Assembly: GCA_023055425.1 (NCBI GenBank)
Contig: JALGPY010000003.1
Location: 69,858,991-69,922,990 of the forward strand
Direction of reading: 5' to 3'
DNA: 64,000 nt
Origin: Linanthus parryae
Lineage: Eukaryota; Streptophyta; Magnoliopsida; Ericales; Polemoniaceae
Position 1 is the first letter of the stretch; each line of letters starts with the position of its first letter. The position numbers and the translations under genes were made by a program. The notes under the pieces are model-generated. The model was not told where the DNA came from and searched no databases. It was given only the letters and a program-made list of their open reading frames with translations. Shown one piece after another: positions 11,734 through 22,272 of this stretch.

Positions 11734-13310
11734 TGACACGATTTCTTACGTGTATACGCAAGTGCACGGTCAAGTAGTAAGTGGAGTATTTTACGACTCC
11801 GAGTATCGAACCCAAGGGAAATAGACGATTATTAGCTAATTAAGAATTAAATTTATGATACCTAAGTAACCGGTAAAAAGTGTTTGATTTGAAGGTTCGT
11901 CACCCACAAACAAGTGACTTAAACTAAATAACAACTAAGCTAAATATTTTTGTATGCTTTTCTGCTGAAAAGAATAATTATCACAGAATACGAGTATGGA
12001 GAAGGACTAGGCAATCAATGGTCCCTAGGGTTGTTAACGATTTCCGGGTTGTGCTTGAAACACTCTACGCACGTTCTAGTTATATCGGGTAATACTCATC
12101 ACGATCTTCTCTCGATCTCACGTGAATTTGTGTAAATAATAGATTTCGGGTCCTCTCGGTCCACCTCCGTCTACTCCTACAATCTAATTAATCTGTTAGG
12201 CTTCGTTCACCGGGTCCTATCGGTCCACCGAATTCACTAAGTTCTAACACAATCAATCGAAACTACCCTCACACGATTAATCAAGTTTCTATCTCCTCTC
12301 AGTCTCAAGAAACTACAAGATTATCTACCTATTCTTTAACACGTCTCAAAGAATTCACTTTCGTGCAATCCTATCAACAAGTAGCATCCTACGGGTGATC
12401 AAGCGGAGAACACTAAGAATTGAGTACAAGAATAGATAAACTAACAAGAACGTTCATAGAATTAAGCAAAGGCATGCATCAAGTCCAAAATCCGAAAAAT
12501 CATCCAACAAACCCTAGTTTTCCATCAATTACCTAGCTTAAAGTGTTTAGCTAGACATAATATTGTTCAACATGATCAAAATCATAAAGTTCATGAAGAA
12601 TAGAAGAAGAAAAGATGATCAAACGCTTGAATCTTCAATGTTGATGATCTTCCAAGCTCCAAGCTTTGTCTCCTATCTTCCCTAGCTCCCAAGACTTCAA
12701 AGATGCGTCAATATATGTCTCTTAGGTCGTCCTCCACGTTTTTTACCAGTTGGGCACGCTTTTTAATGAAAACTAACCGAAATTGCACTTCAGCCCCTCT
12801 ACTTTGTAATTCCCGGACAGAATTATTTGCTGATTTTGCGCGGGCTGTATCTCCCTCATACGGACTCGTCTTCGGGCCTACCATATACCGTTGGAAAGCT
12901 ACGGATGTCTACTTTCCAATGCCGCAAGCCTTGCTTCAAAATTCTTTGTAGATTTTCTTGGGCATCGAAAAGAGTGCAGGCTGGTCCTGTGTGACTTTTC
13001 CAACTTTATTTCGTTTGTGCGTCTCCTTTTCTACTCTTCATCTAGCTCCATTCCAAGCATATCCAAGCATCTCATAAGCTCCATTGCACCTATTTTACCT
13101 GAGATACACAACACTAAACAACCCATGCAATTATCATAGCAAATATGAGAGAAAACATGCACAAATAAGCTAGAAACACAACTTTTCACTCTTAGGCTTA
13201 GAGATATTCAAATTCACATATTTGCGCACATATCACATATAAATCATGTGAAATAAGCCTATTACAAGTAATATGGAAGTATTAAAATAACTCCTAAAAG
13301 GGAGTTATCA
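11734..13310 (-). mobile_element. Athila-like element 3' LTR
   Basis: It is 1,577 bp. On the minus strand it begins TGATAACTCCCTTTTAGGAG, whose first 20 bases hold the inverted pair AACTCC/GGAG, and ends CGTGTCA. It matches 19,840-21,423 almost base for base. The small reading frames at 11,950-12,135 and 12,703-13,139 lie within the LTR and recur in the other LTR; I do not consider them genes. Confidence 0.92.
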
Positions 13311-13327
13311 AATACCCCCACACTTAC
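13311..13327 (-). promoter_or_regulatory. Athila-like element polypurine tract
   Basis: The minus strand reads GGTAAGTGTGGGGGTATT directly before the LTR start TGATAACTCC. The core AGTGTGGGGG recurs twice inside the element (near 14,240 and 15,270) and next to related LTRs near 36,015 and 49,189. Confidence 0.85.
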
Positions 13328-16300
13328 CTTTTGCGCGTCCCGAGCAACAAATCAAAATTTAACCACCTTCTCACTTCATCCCACCACCAACAAGATACGA
13401 GCCAAGACAATTGCATACTATTCGAAACACCGTTGCATACAAATCTTAACTAGCCGACTCAATAACAAAATACGACTCAACAATGCAACGATATGATGCA
13501 AATGCAAGGTACGACTCGATCCTTAACAACACATATTTACACACACACGCAAAAGTATTTCTTTTTGGTTGAGATTGGACAATCTCAATAAGCAAACTGG
13601 TAAGTCATCAGGCTCTCATATCCCCTTTGGAAACTCTACAACCTCCCTGATCGGCAGAATTTGCGGCCAGTTTCGTTAGACAGAACAAGCACGAGCACTT
13701 AATACTTTGCACTCACACACTCATCAGACATATCCCTAGTACTTACCATCCGAGCTATTTATCCACGGGTTTAAACTGTTGGCGGCTTAGGACGGGTGGG
13801 ATAGGTTATTTAGAAGCGTAGTCCCAGACGTCATGATATTCTCACGTAACCCGTTTCTCACACTCCCTCACCGAAATCCAAGGAACCCAACCGAATCTCA
13901 CATACTCCGGCCCTCATTCCCTCAATCCCGGTGCAACGCCGTTCTCGCGGCCACAAATGTGAAAGAGTGTCAGAAAGAATCATAGCTAATCTCTTCGGTT
14001 CCCTTGCAATTGCCAAAACACGCTCCTTTATTTCCTTCTCATTCCTTTCATTCTCTCTTTTTTTTTTCATTTTTTTTCTATCTCTCTTTTCTTTTTCTTT
14101 TTTTTTTTTCACTTTCCACAAATAATAAACACATGGAGCACAAATAATACTGAATGAACCCGAGGAGATAAAAATATCATGCAGATCACGTGGGGGTGGA
14201 ATGTGTCAAATCAAAGAGATATAATAATAATCGTCGACACCCCCACACTCGATGTAAACCAACTCACAAATTTCGGTAGTCAAAGTGATACGTGCTTTCC
14301 AACCGATCCTTCTCATCACCTAAGATATAGAGAATAACATGAAAAACTCGCACGTCCTCCTATAAAACCAATCAAACCCACCTCCTATCGTGCGGAAAGA
14401 ATGTCACGCACTACGGCACTCCACCTGTGATCGTGGTGTAAGGACATGATTCACCGCCACACCGAAGTGTGCTGCCGTCTCTAACTCACCCTCACATCCC
14501 CTCGTAAGCCGAAACCTGTAAGAGTATCCACAACGAATGTATCAAATCAGCACACCCTCATCGAACCTCCCTAACTCGACACCCTCTATCATGACGCATA
14601 GGAAAGGGCCATTCTAACAAGTGATGAAAGTCACAATGAAAGGCTTCCTAGGTTAGAAGCTGTGAATAAAAGGGGTAAATGGATCGAAGAGAGTAACTAG
14701 TGGACCTAGGCTGTGAGACGGGACGTGAGGTCCCCATAAAAGTCACTCGCACGACTGTTCCGTTGCCACTACGAGGAGGGTTGACGACTACCTAAATGAC
14801 GGTGGTGTAGTACTAGTAGATATCTAAGTCTGAGAGACAGTTACTTGCATTTCTAGTGCATAAGCTCTATAAGTCTTCCTACTCCAGATTCTCGCATCTC
14901 TGCCTCACTTTTGATCTTCATACTCCTAGGGAATTCTATCACTAAGCCCTCGCCAAGTTCAACTCATTTTGATTGCCCTTTCTCTTAAAAATTCCATTTT
15001 TAATTTTTATGGATTTTTTTTTACTCTATATGCAGGGCCAGACGCGAAAGAAGACTCGAAATGACTCATTTCAGGTAGGTGGACTCAATTAAATAAACGT
15101 GCAAACATCAAACGACTAACACATATATACACCGCTAATACAACACTATACGACACTATAACTAAACAAAACACGGACCACGAATACGACACTATACGAC
15201 ACAATACGAACTAACAATCTATATGTGACAGGTTAATGCATACACGGACTGGCTAGTCAAGACTAAAAATCCCCCCACACTAGAATGCTTCGTTGTCCTC
15301 AACGAATTTAGAAATTAATCAAGAGGACTCGGCAATTCTAATGCAAGGTGTGGTGAATCTACTCAGGACAATCGTCATTACTCCTAAACGATTTCATTGC
15401 ACAAGAAAATAGCAATTCCAATTTAGAGATTATTGTTGCTACGTGCACGTGACAAGGATTGTAGTACTTGAGCAATTAAGCACGGGATTCAGGCAAATTC
15501 AACAACCAATTCAATATATCCATAGCAAGTGCTTAAACTGAATTAAAATAGAGAATTTAGAGATACCTGAAGCCCTGGAGTTCCATTCTGACGAGACTTG
15601 ATCGACAAAATCAGTCAAGAACGAATTGACAAATTTATTTGGGAAAAACCTTAGCTTCTCCACAGCGTACACCTTTCACCATGAAACCAATTCCATCACC
15701 AGTACCTAAACCAAGTTCAAAACTCATCTAACACCCTATCCTTGCTACAAAACCATCCACCACTATTCACCAATTACACCACCACTGTAGCACCTTGCCT
15801 TCCTCATTCACAACCTGGCCTTAGTTCACCCAGTACACCACTAAACCAGTACCTACAACCTGCAACTTGCACCAAAACCTGACCTCCTTCCCGTACCTAC
15901 AACCTGCTATCAATTCCTCCAAATTAATCAACCAAAACACTTTGCAACTTGCCCTAAAACCAGACCCATCATCACCATCGTCCAACTAACCTGCAAATCA
16001 CCAATAAGAAGCAGCAAGAATCGAAGCAAGAAACCCAGGAGGAGGAAGAAGCTTCGCAAAAAAACAGAGCGCAATAGAGGCAAAGAAGAAGAAGCAGCTG
16101 CGTATTGCAGCAAAAACCGCAAAAACCAGCAGCAAAAAGCCGCAACGCAGAACAGAGGCTGAATCACGAAGCCCTGTGCTCAATACCGCGACCCAATAGG
16201 TCCACCTTCACCATCGTCCTTCTCTGCAACCCACGACCGCAAGACAAGAGGCAGAGCAAACCAAGAACAGAGCATCGAATCTGCACCTTCAGGGGATTTC

Positions 16301-16419
16301 GCAACACTTAGCTGAATTGATTTCGTGTATCTGGCGTCTTCTTCAACAAAACGCCCAACCCTGTGTCGTCGGGGTTGATTAGGCGAGAAGAACCCAGCAA
16401 TTCCCAGAAGTTACGGTGA

Positions 16420-16830
16420 ATTCTTCTGCGGGTTCGCCGGAGTGAGGAAGAGAGGTCGCCGGCTTCACAGGCGGCCGGAGACGCGATGGGACACCACCAT
16501 AAATTGCCGGAATTCGGGACGGGGGGAGCTTGTGGTGGTGGCGGCTTGAAACTCGTCGGGGGGAGAGAAGTCTTCTGCTGCGGGTTCGGGGAGGGTGTTC
16601 TGGGTTCGCCGGATGGAGAAACGGCGTGAAGAGCTCGCCGCCGGAGTTACAGGCGGTCTGAAACCGCGACGGCAAAACCACAACCCGTGGCGGCTTAAAC
16701 ACGACGGAGAGAGAGAGATTGGGGCTGCTGCTGCAATTGCCGTGGTCGCCGGAGTGAGGGCAAGCCGCCGGTGTAAAGGGATGGCCGGACCGCGACGGGA
16801 ATCGAGAGACACGCCGGAGACTCGATCGGA
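16420..16830. repeat. GC-rich block with three diverged repeats
   Basis: Three related units start near 16,428, 16,600 and 16,742. Each has TCGCCGGA followed by gagtgagg or similar, then caggcgg or ccgccgg, and ends gacgcgatgg or accgcgacgg. GC content is far above the surrounding sequence. Short overlapping frames exist on both strands but none resembles a known protein. It could be a captured host fragment or an amplified element-specific repeat. Confidence 0.55.
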
Positions 16831-16972
16831 CTAGCCTGAGGATGAAGGGGCTGTGTTCGCTGTGTTCGTGAGGATGAAGAAGAAGCCCCTGTTCAGCCCG
16901 ATGAACATCACTATTTTTGCCCTATTTCATTTTTTTACCCTCAAAAATATAATGAATTCCCCTTTTTACCCC

Positions 16973-17106
16973 TGTTCGTGTGAACAAAAGGGGTGTTCAC
17001 ACAAACAGTGTTCTTGTGAACACTTTTCCTTGTTCTTAATAACGGGCAGAGAGATTTTGAGCTTGGCTGTTCCTGCGAACACAAGGGGTGTTCGCACGAA
17101 CACCCC
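16973..17106. repeat. Cluster of TGTTC-N4-GAACA palindromes
   Basis: Palindromes lie at 16,973-16,986 (TGTTCGTGTGAACA), 17,008-17,023 (GTGTTCTTGTGAACAC), 17,068-17,081 (TGTTCCTGCGAACA) and 17,085-17,106 (arm GGGGTGTTCG, loop CA, perfect 10-bp stem). An imperfect half-match stands at 16,993-17,006. The shared GTTC...GAAC arms with changing centres indicate a repeated module, not chance. Confidence 0.8.
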
Positions 17107-17115
17107 TGACTCCAG

Positions 17116-17117
<2 letters not shown>

Positions 17118-17146
<29 letters not shown>
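17118..17146 (+). repeat. Homopolymer T29
   Basis: This is an uninterrupted run of 29 T, which is poly(A) on the element's coding strand, located directly after the palindrome cluster. It could be slippage or the tail of a reverse-transcribed captured transcript. Confidence 0.9.
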
Positions 17147-17510
17147 CGATCCGTTTCCTTTGCTTGATCTTCGAGGGTCCTTAGTTTTGCATTACTCGTT
17201 CCCCTTGTGTTCTTGACCTCATTTTTTTTCCGTGACACGCTTCCCAACATCCTCGGGAATCTCGTCGTGATCACATCTTTCTCGTTAAAATTCCACCTTT
17301 CTTTTACGTTCGAACTCCGATGCGCGCATTTCCAAACGAGTCTACGCACATCAAGAAGGGGAGTTCGAATCGCGTAATAACCTGTAATCCTGCGGAGACT
17401 CAATTTAAATGTCAAATTCTCGCTCTCTCACCCCTCAGATAACAAAATGGAATTAAAAACGCACACAACAGTATTTAAAACACACTCTCTAAACTAAAGC
17501 AGAAAAGTAC

Positions 17511-17528
17511 GTTGGGTTGCCTCCCAAC
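17511..17528 (-). other. Conserved hairpin after the Athila-like coding region
   Basis: The minus strand reads GTTGGGAGGCAACCCAAC, a 6-bp stem with loop AGGCAA, just after GCGCTTG. From memory, a similar GGGAGGCAACCC motif follows the coding region in Athila-type elements. Here it follows the protease stop by about 50 bp, which suggests that pol was lost by internal deletion. That reading is inference. Confidence 0.5.
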
Positions 17529-17578
17529 AAGCGCTTGTAATTTACGGTCGACGGCGCGACCCAGTTACCTCTGCCACC

Positions 17579-19756
17579 TCACGAGGGTGGTCTGGCACAT
17601 TGTGCCGCTTCCAACTTAGCCTTCCTGTGTTGGATTTGAAGCACTGCTTCATGTGCGTGCACCGCTGATGGCTTATTTTTTCCCCAGTAGTCAGGTGGAT
17701 CCCCTTGCGACAACTCTGGGATTTGACGCTTCACTTGTACAGCAAATGGCACACCTGGTTGATACTCCCATGAACACTGAGGTGACGGTTTGAAGACCCG
17801 AAAAGTCTCCATATCATCATGTACCCTCATAATCAGTTCTCCATTCTCTACGTCGATGAGAGTACGACCAGTCGCCAAGAATGGCCTGCCCAGAATGATA
17901 GGCACATCTCCCACCGGCATGTCTAGTATTACGAAGTCAGCTGGAATTATCAGGCTCCCAACTCTCACAAGCACATCTTTGATCATCCCACATGCTCTCT
18001 TGGTCGATTTATCTGCAAATTGGAGAGTTATCCAGGTTTTCAGGGGCTCCCCCACACCTAACTTTTTGAATACCGACAACGGCATCAAATTCACGCTCGC
18101 TCCCAGATCACAGAGAGCTCTTCCAGTGTAGGAATCACCCAATGTAGCCTCAATGACAAAGCTACCTGGATCCTTCTTTTTCTTAGGTAACCCATGCAAA
18201 ATACATGAACTAACCTGTTCATTTAAGTTTACTCTCTGAAACTCATCCACCCCTATCTTTCCAAGAACTGCATCTTTAATAAATCGAGCATACTTAGGCA
18301 TCTTTTGAAGTGCCTCAATCAATGGAATATTAATATGCAGTTTAGAGAAGACATTCAAAAAGCGTCTGTATTCTTCTGAATCATCATTCTTCTGCCTAGT
18401 GCGTAATGGGTATGGAAGTTCTGAAGAAGAAGGAGAAGATGCAAGTGGTACCTGAGTATGCTCCTCGTCGTCTGGTGGAGTCATGCCCTTTGATTGGGGG
18501 ACCACGACAGGTGTCTTCTCAGAATCAAAGAATTCATGTTCCTTTGCCTTTGAGACTTCTGCTCTGGCATGACTGGGATAGGGAGGGTCCTTAAGTGCAG
18601 TACCGCTACGAGTAGTGATGGCTAGAGCCTGTCCCTCAGATGTGTCAACCATGCTACCCAGTGCCCTTTGTTCAAGTTGTTCCTTTAGATCTTTTATTTC
18701 TGCTTGAGCAACTTGAAGTGCAATTGCTACAGAGCTGACCTGTGTGGACATGTCTGTCATGTGTTGAGCCATCGTCTTTATCATCCCTGTCATCTGGGTC
18801 AAATCTAATGGTGGTACTAGCTGCTGCTGATGCATCTCTGACACATTTTCTTCATGCACTACCTCTACCGCATTTACCTGAACCGTGCTATATGCCACTG
18901 AGCTATGCTTCATCGGTTCTTTTTGTTGGTGCTCATACTCCCAGCTCTCCTCTTGCTCAACCACACGTCTCATCAACTCATATGCACCGTCAACATCACA
19001 TTTGAACAAGAAACTGCCCCCAGCTTCTCTATCAATCTTGTCTTTGTCGAGCATTCCAAGTGCATCATAGAAGAGCTGTATGATCTGGCTTTTTGCAATG
19101 CCATGGTTGGGGCATTTGCGTAGCAAGAAGTTGAGACGCTCCCATGCTTTGACCATGGATTCATGTTGCTTTTGCCTGAAAGACCCAATCTCGTTCTGCA
19201 GCTGAATCATGCGTGAGATGGGAAAGAATTTACTCATGAACTGGGAGGCACAGTCTTCCCATGTCTTGATTGAGTTGGATGGCAATGAATCCAGCCAATC
19301 CATAGCAGCTCCCTTGAGGCAATGGGGGAAGAGCATCAGTTTGAGCGCTTCAGATGCGACCCCACTAAATCGGATTAGCCCACAATGGCTCTGAAATCTC
19401 CCAATGAAATCATGTGGGTCTTCCTCATATGTACCGGCATATGTGCACTGTTCCTGAGTGAAGTGAATTGTGCCCAGCTTGAGACAGAAGGTTTCTGCCT
19501 GAATTGGTGGCACCACAATTGCTGGCTCCCTTCCTTTAAGATCCGCCTCAAATGCGTGGATTATTGCTTTCCCTGAACGATTATATGGCATTGAGGTCGG
19601 GTGCGGTCTTGATGTTGCTGCCAGTGCTTTCTCTACAGCTTCAGCCACCAAAGCTTGTAGCTGCTCTGTGGTGAGGCTAATCTGCCCTTGTCCTTCCGCC
19701 ATAGCTACCTGAGAAAACAACACTAGCACACCCGTGAGGTAAACAGATAATAACAA
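17579..19756 (-). CDS. Gag-protease polyprotein of the Athila-like element
   Basis: This open frame of 725 codons has no stop or shift. A retrotransposon gag domain occupies about residues 90-290, with HDFIGRFQSHCGLIRFSG, AAMDWLDSLPSNSIKTWEDC, LQNEIGSFRQKQHESMVKAW, LLRKCPNHGI and REAGGSFLFK, which is Athila-like. A coiled segment and an acidic, Ser/Pro-rich linker follow. No CCHC zinc knuckle is seen. A retropepsin-type aspartic protease spans about 530-660, with LCDLGASVNLMPLSVFKKLG around the catalytic Asp (residue 550), then FVILDMP and IILGRPFLATGRTLIDV. Translation more likely starts at Met19 (19,702), because the first 18 residues look like translated leader. Gag forms the particle and the protease cleaves it. 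The frame ends with no RT after it, so replication would need enzymes from another element. Confidence 0.9.
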   Translation of the reverse strand: MLLSVYLTGVLVLFSQVAMAEGQGQISLTTEQLQALVAEAVEKALAATSRPHPTSMPYNRSGKAIIHAFEADLKGREPAIVVPPIQAETFCLKLGTIHFTQEQCTYAGTYEEDPHDFIGRFQSHCGLIRFSGVASEALKLMLFPHCLKGAAMDWLDSLPSNSIKTWEDCASQFMSKFFPISRMIQLQNEIGSFRQKQHESMVKAWERLNFLLRKCPNHGIAKSQIIQLFYDALGMLDKDKIDREAGGSFLFKCDVDGAYELMRRVVEQEESWEYEHQQKEPMKHSSVAYSTVQVNAVEVVHEENVSEMHQQQLVPPLDLTQMTGMIKTMAQHMTDMSTQVSSVAIALQVAQAEIKDLKEQLEQRALGSMVDTSEGQALAITTRSGTALKDPPYPSHARAEVSKAKEHEFFDSEKTPVVVPQSKGMTPPDDEEHTQVPLASSPSSSELPYPLRTRQKNDDSEEYRRFLNVFSKLHINIPLIEALQKMPKYARFIKDAVLGKIGVDEFQRVNLNEQVSSCILHGLPKKKKDPGSFVIEATLGDSYTGRALCDLGASVNLMPLSVFKKLGVGEPLKTWITLQFADKSTKRACGMIKDVLVRVGSLIIPADFVILDMPVGDVPIILGRPFLATGRTLIDVENGELIMRVHDDMETFRVFKPSPQCSWEYQPGVPFAVQVKRQIPELSQGDPPDYWGKNKPSAVHAHEAVLQIQHRKAKLEAAQCARPPS

Positions 19757-19815
19757 AAAGAGAATAAAAGAAGTATCCTAAATTAATTTTTAACTAAACT
19801 AATAAACCGTTTAAT

Positions 19816-19833
19816 TCCCCGGCAACGGCGCCA
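19816..19833 (-). promoter_or_regulatory. Athila-like element primer binding site (tRNA-Asp type)
   Basis: The minus strand reads TGGCGCCGTTGCCGGGGA, six bases inside the 5' LTR end. This 18-base match to the 3' end of plant tRNA-Asp is characteristic of Athila and related gypsy elements. Confidence 0.88.
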
Positions 19834-19839
19834 AAAACT

Positions 19840-21423
19840 TTACACGATTTCTTACGTGTATACGCAAGTGCACGGTCAAGTAGTAAGTGGAGTATTTTAC
19901 GACTCCGAGTATCGAACCCAAGGGAAATAGACGATTATTAGCTAATTAAGAATTAAATTTATGATACCTAAGTAACCGGTAAAAAGTGTTTGATTTGAAG
20001 GTTCCTCACCCACAAACAAGTGACTTAAACTAAATAACAACTAAGCTAAATATTTTTGTATGCTTTTCTGCTGAAAAGAATAATTATCACAGAATACGAG
20101 TATGGAGAAGGACTAGGCAATCAATGGTCCCTAGGGTTGTTAACGATTTCCGGGTTGTGCTTGAAACACTCTACGCACGTTCTAGTTATATCGGGTAATA
20201 CTCATCACGATCTTCTCTCGATCTCACGTGAATTTGTGTAAATAATAGATTTCGGGTCCTCTCGGTCCACCTCCTTCTACTCATACAATCTAATTAATCT
20301 GTTAGGCTTCGTTCACCGGGTCCTATCGGTCCACCGAATTCACTAAGTTCTAACACAATCAATCGAAACTACCCTCACACGATTAATCAAGTTTCTATCT
20401 CCTCTCAGTCTCAAGAAACTACAAGATTATATACCTATTCTTTAACACGTCTCAAAGAATTCACTTTCGTGCAATTCTATCAACAAGTAGCATCCTACGG
20501 GTGATCAAGCCAAGAACACTAAGAATTGAGTACAAGAATAGATAAACTAACAAGAACGTTCATAGAATTAAGCAAAGGCATGCATCAAGTCCAAAATCCG
20601 AAAAATCATCCAACAAACCCTAGTTTTCCATCAATCACCTAGCTTAAAGTGTTTAGCTAGACATAATATTGTTCAACATGATCAAAATCATAGAGTTCAT
20701 GAAGAATAGAAGAAGAAAAGATGATCAAACGCTTGAATCTTCAATGTTGATGATCTTCCAAGCTCCAAGCTCCAAGCTTTGTCTCATATCTTCCCTAGCT
20801 CCCAAGACTTCAAAGATGCGTCAATATATGTCTCTTAGGTCGTCCTCCACGTTTTTTACCAGCTGGGCACGCTTTTAATTGAAAACTAACCGAAATTGCA
20901 CTTCAGCCCCTCTACTTTGTAATTCCCGGACAGAATTATTTGCTGATTTTGCGCGGGCTGTATCTCCCTCATACGGACTCGTCTTCGGGCTTACCATATA
21001 CCGTTGGAAAGCTACGGATGTCTACTTTCCAATGCCGTAAGACTTGCTTCAAAATTCTTTGTAGATTTTCCTGCGCATCGAAAAGAGTGCAGGCTGGTCC
21101 TGTGTGACTTTTCCAACTTTACTTCGTTTGTGCGTCTCCTTTTCTCCTCTTCATCTAGCTCCATTCCAAGCATATCCAAGCATCTCATAAGCTCCATTTC
21201 ACCTATTTTACCTGAGATACACAACACTAAACAACCCGTGCAATTATCATAGCAAATATGAGAGAAAACATGCACAAATAAGCTAGAAACACAACTTTTC
21301 ACTCTTAGGCTTAGAGATATTCAAATTCACATATTTGCGCACATATCACATATAAATCATGTGAAATAAGCCTATTACAAGTAATATGGAAGTATTAAAA
21401 TAACTCCTAAAAGGGAGTTATCA
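19840..21423 (-). mobile_element. Athila-like element 5' LTR
   Basis: It is 1,584 bp and nearly identical to 11,734-13,310. It carries a 6-bp tandem duplication (ccaagctccaagctccaagc near 20,758-20,777), and its terminal CA on the minus strand is changed to AA (ttacacg at 19,840 against tgacacg at 11,734). The target duplication CATAT follows at 21,424-21,428. Confidence 0.92.
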
Positions 21424-21428
21424 CATAT

Positions 21429-21743
21429 TCAATTTGACAACTCAATTTCCTTTCCTGCACAATCACAGTTTAGAAAATAGTTCATGCAAAATAGGTAACT
21501 AATTAACCCTGCAAAACCTTAGTCAAACAGAGAGATTAACCACAATTTAGAGGATCAAAAGGTTTGTCTTTCATCATTAAATAAGACATACTCAAGCATA
21601 GGAGATCAGGAGTTAGATTTAGACTTAAAAGCTCCCCCTAGTTCATGCAATTACTACAGTGTATATTTCAAACATTTGAAAGCTGTTTCAAGGCCTTGAA
21701 ACATTGATGCTGTTTCAAGTCTTTGAAACAAGCTGAACTTACA
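21429..21743 (-). mobile_element. Copia-2 3' LTR, upstream part
   Basis: It matches 30,379-30,693 of the 5' LTR and completes the LTR interrupted at 11,733. It begins on the minus strand at 21,743 with TGTAAGTTCAGC and contains paired palindromes such as tttcaaggccttgaaac. The total LTR length across both parts is about 1,229 bp. Confidence 0.88.
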
Positions 21744-22272
21744 AAAAATTAAGTACTAGTTCCCAGCAAAACCAAAATTCTCTTAAGAACTGGTTCCCTG
21801 CAAAAACATAGTCATTAGAGCATAGCAGAATAGTCATGATAATCTCAAATAATAAACTGAAGCATAAATTAAGTAACAATAAAACTTATTGAGTAGTTAA
21901 GCAACAAAAACATCCTACTGACCTAAACCAGATCTCTAAACCAAAAAAATTACCAAAATAAACACCTAAATTTCTCCCGTTTTTTTCTTTCATAAAAAAA
22001 GTGAGAGAAAATGTTGGATCAAAAGTTTTTGAAAGCTTTAAAAAAATTGAAGGATAGAAAATTCCAAGACTTTGAAGTGAAATTCAAGGCCTCTAAAAAA
22101 TAAGAAAGAAGAGGCAAGAATCGGGGGTGTGGTTCTCCATCTTTATTTGGCTCAGCATGCTCTTCTCTACTATCTTCTTCATCATCCTCATCTTCCTGTT
22201 GTTCCTCTTCCTAAACAGCTTGTTTACTAGTACCAGCAACCATTTCTTCCTCAAAGAGCTCTGCATCAGTCA
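21744..22272 (-). other. Copia-2 non-coding segment between extra ORF and 3' LTR
   Basis: About 0.5 kb without a convincing ORF. The part next to the LTR reads GGGAACTAGTACTTAATTTT on the minus strand, a weak polypurine tract. Pyrimidine-rich frames on the + strand near 22,127-22,372 are shadows of the charged coding sequence opposite. Confidence 0.6.

Larger units (their letters stand above)
13328..17510 (-). other. Non-coding 3' half of the Athila-like element
   Basis: This 4.2 kb lies where pol and downstream genes would stand, and shows no protein motif. The stretch to about 15,100 is homologous to 36,015-37,798 and 49,189-50,976, an older relative. Shared landmarks are ccatccgagctattt, cgtgataattctcac-like text, cttcctaggtt and gactcaa(a)ttaaata. 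Further on come pyrimidine-rich runs (14,040-14,125), a C-rich tract (15,271), a GC-rich repeated block (16,380-16,840), palindromes (16,973-17,106) and T29 (17,118-17,146). Small open frames here are low-complexity or overlapping. Confidence 0.75.
11734..21423 (-). mobile_element. Athila-like non-autonomous gypsy element (gag-protease only)
   Basis: This 9.69-kb minus-strand element has LTRs at 19,840-21,423 (5') and 11,734-13,310 (3'). They start TGATAACTCC and differ by only about two dozen bases plus a 6-bp duplication, by my reading, so the insertion is young. The PBS complements tRNA-Asp and a polypurine tract adjoins the 3' LTR. The only coding region is an open 725-codon gag-protease frame. 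No reverse transcriptase, RNase H or integrase motif is found in the remaining 4.2 kb. It therefore resembles the TR-GAG or LARD classes and would need pol proteins from an autonomous Athila relative. Confidence 0.9.

Noticed and set aside
11950..12135. Short frame repeated at 20,056-20,241 as a conserved gene
   Set aside because: Its perfect conservation is explained by the two LTR copies being nearly identical; there is no other coding signal.
13858..14125. Lys/Glu-rich minus-strand and Phe/Ser-rich plus-strand frames
   Set aside because: Both come from a pyrimidine-rich low-complexity stretch inside the Athila-like non-coding region.
16379..16834. Overlapping frames of about 80-115 codons on both strands as host genes
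   Set aside because: They arise from GC-rich repeated DNA with few stop codons; no protein family or splice structure is visible.
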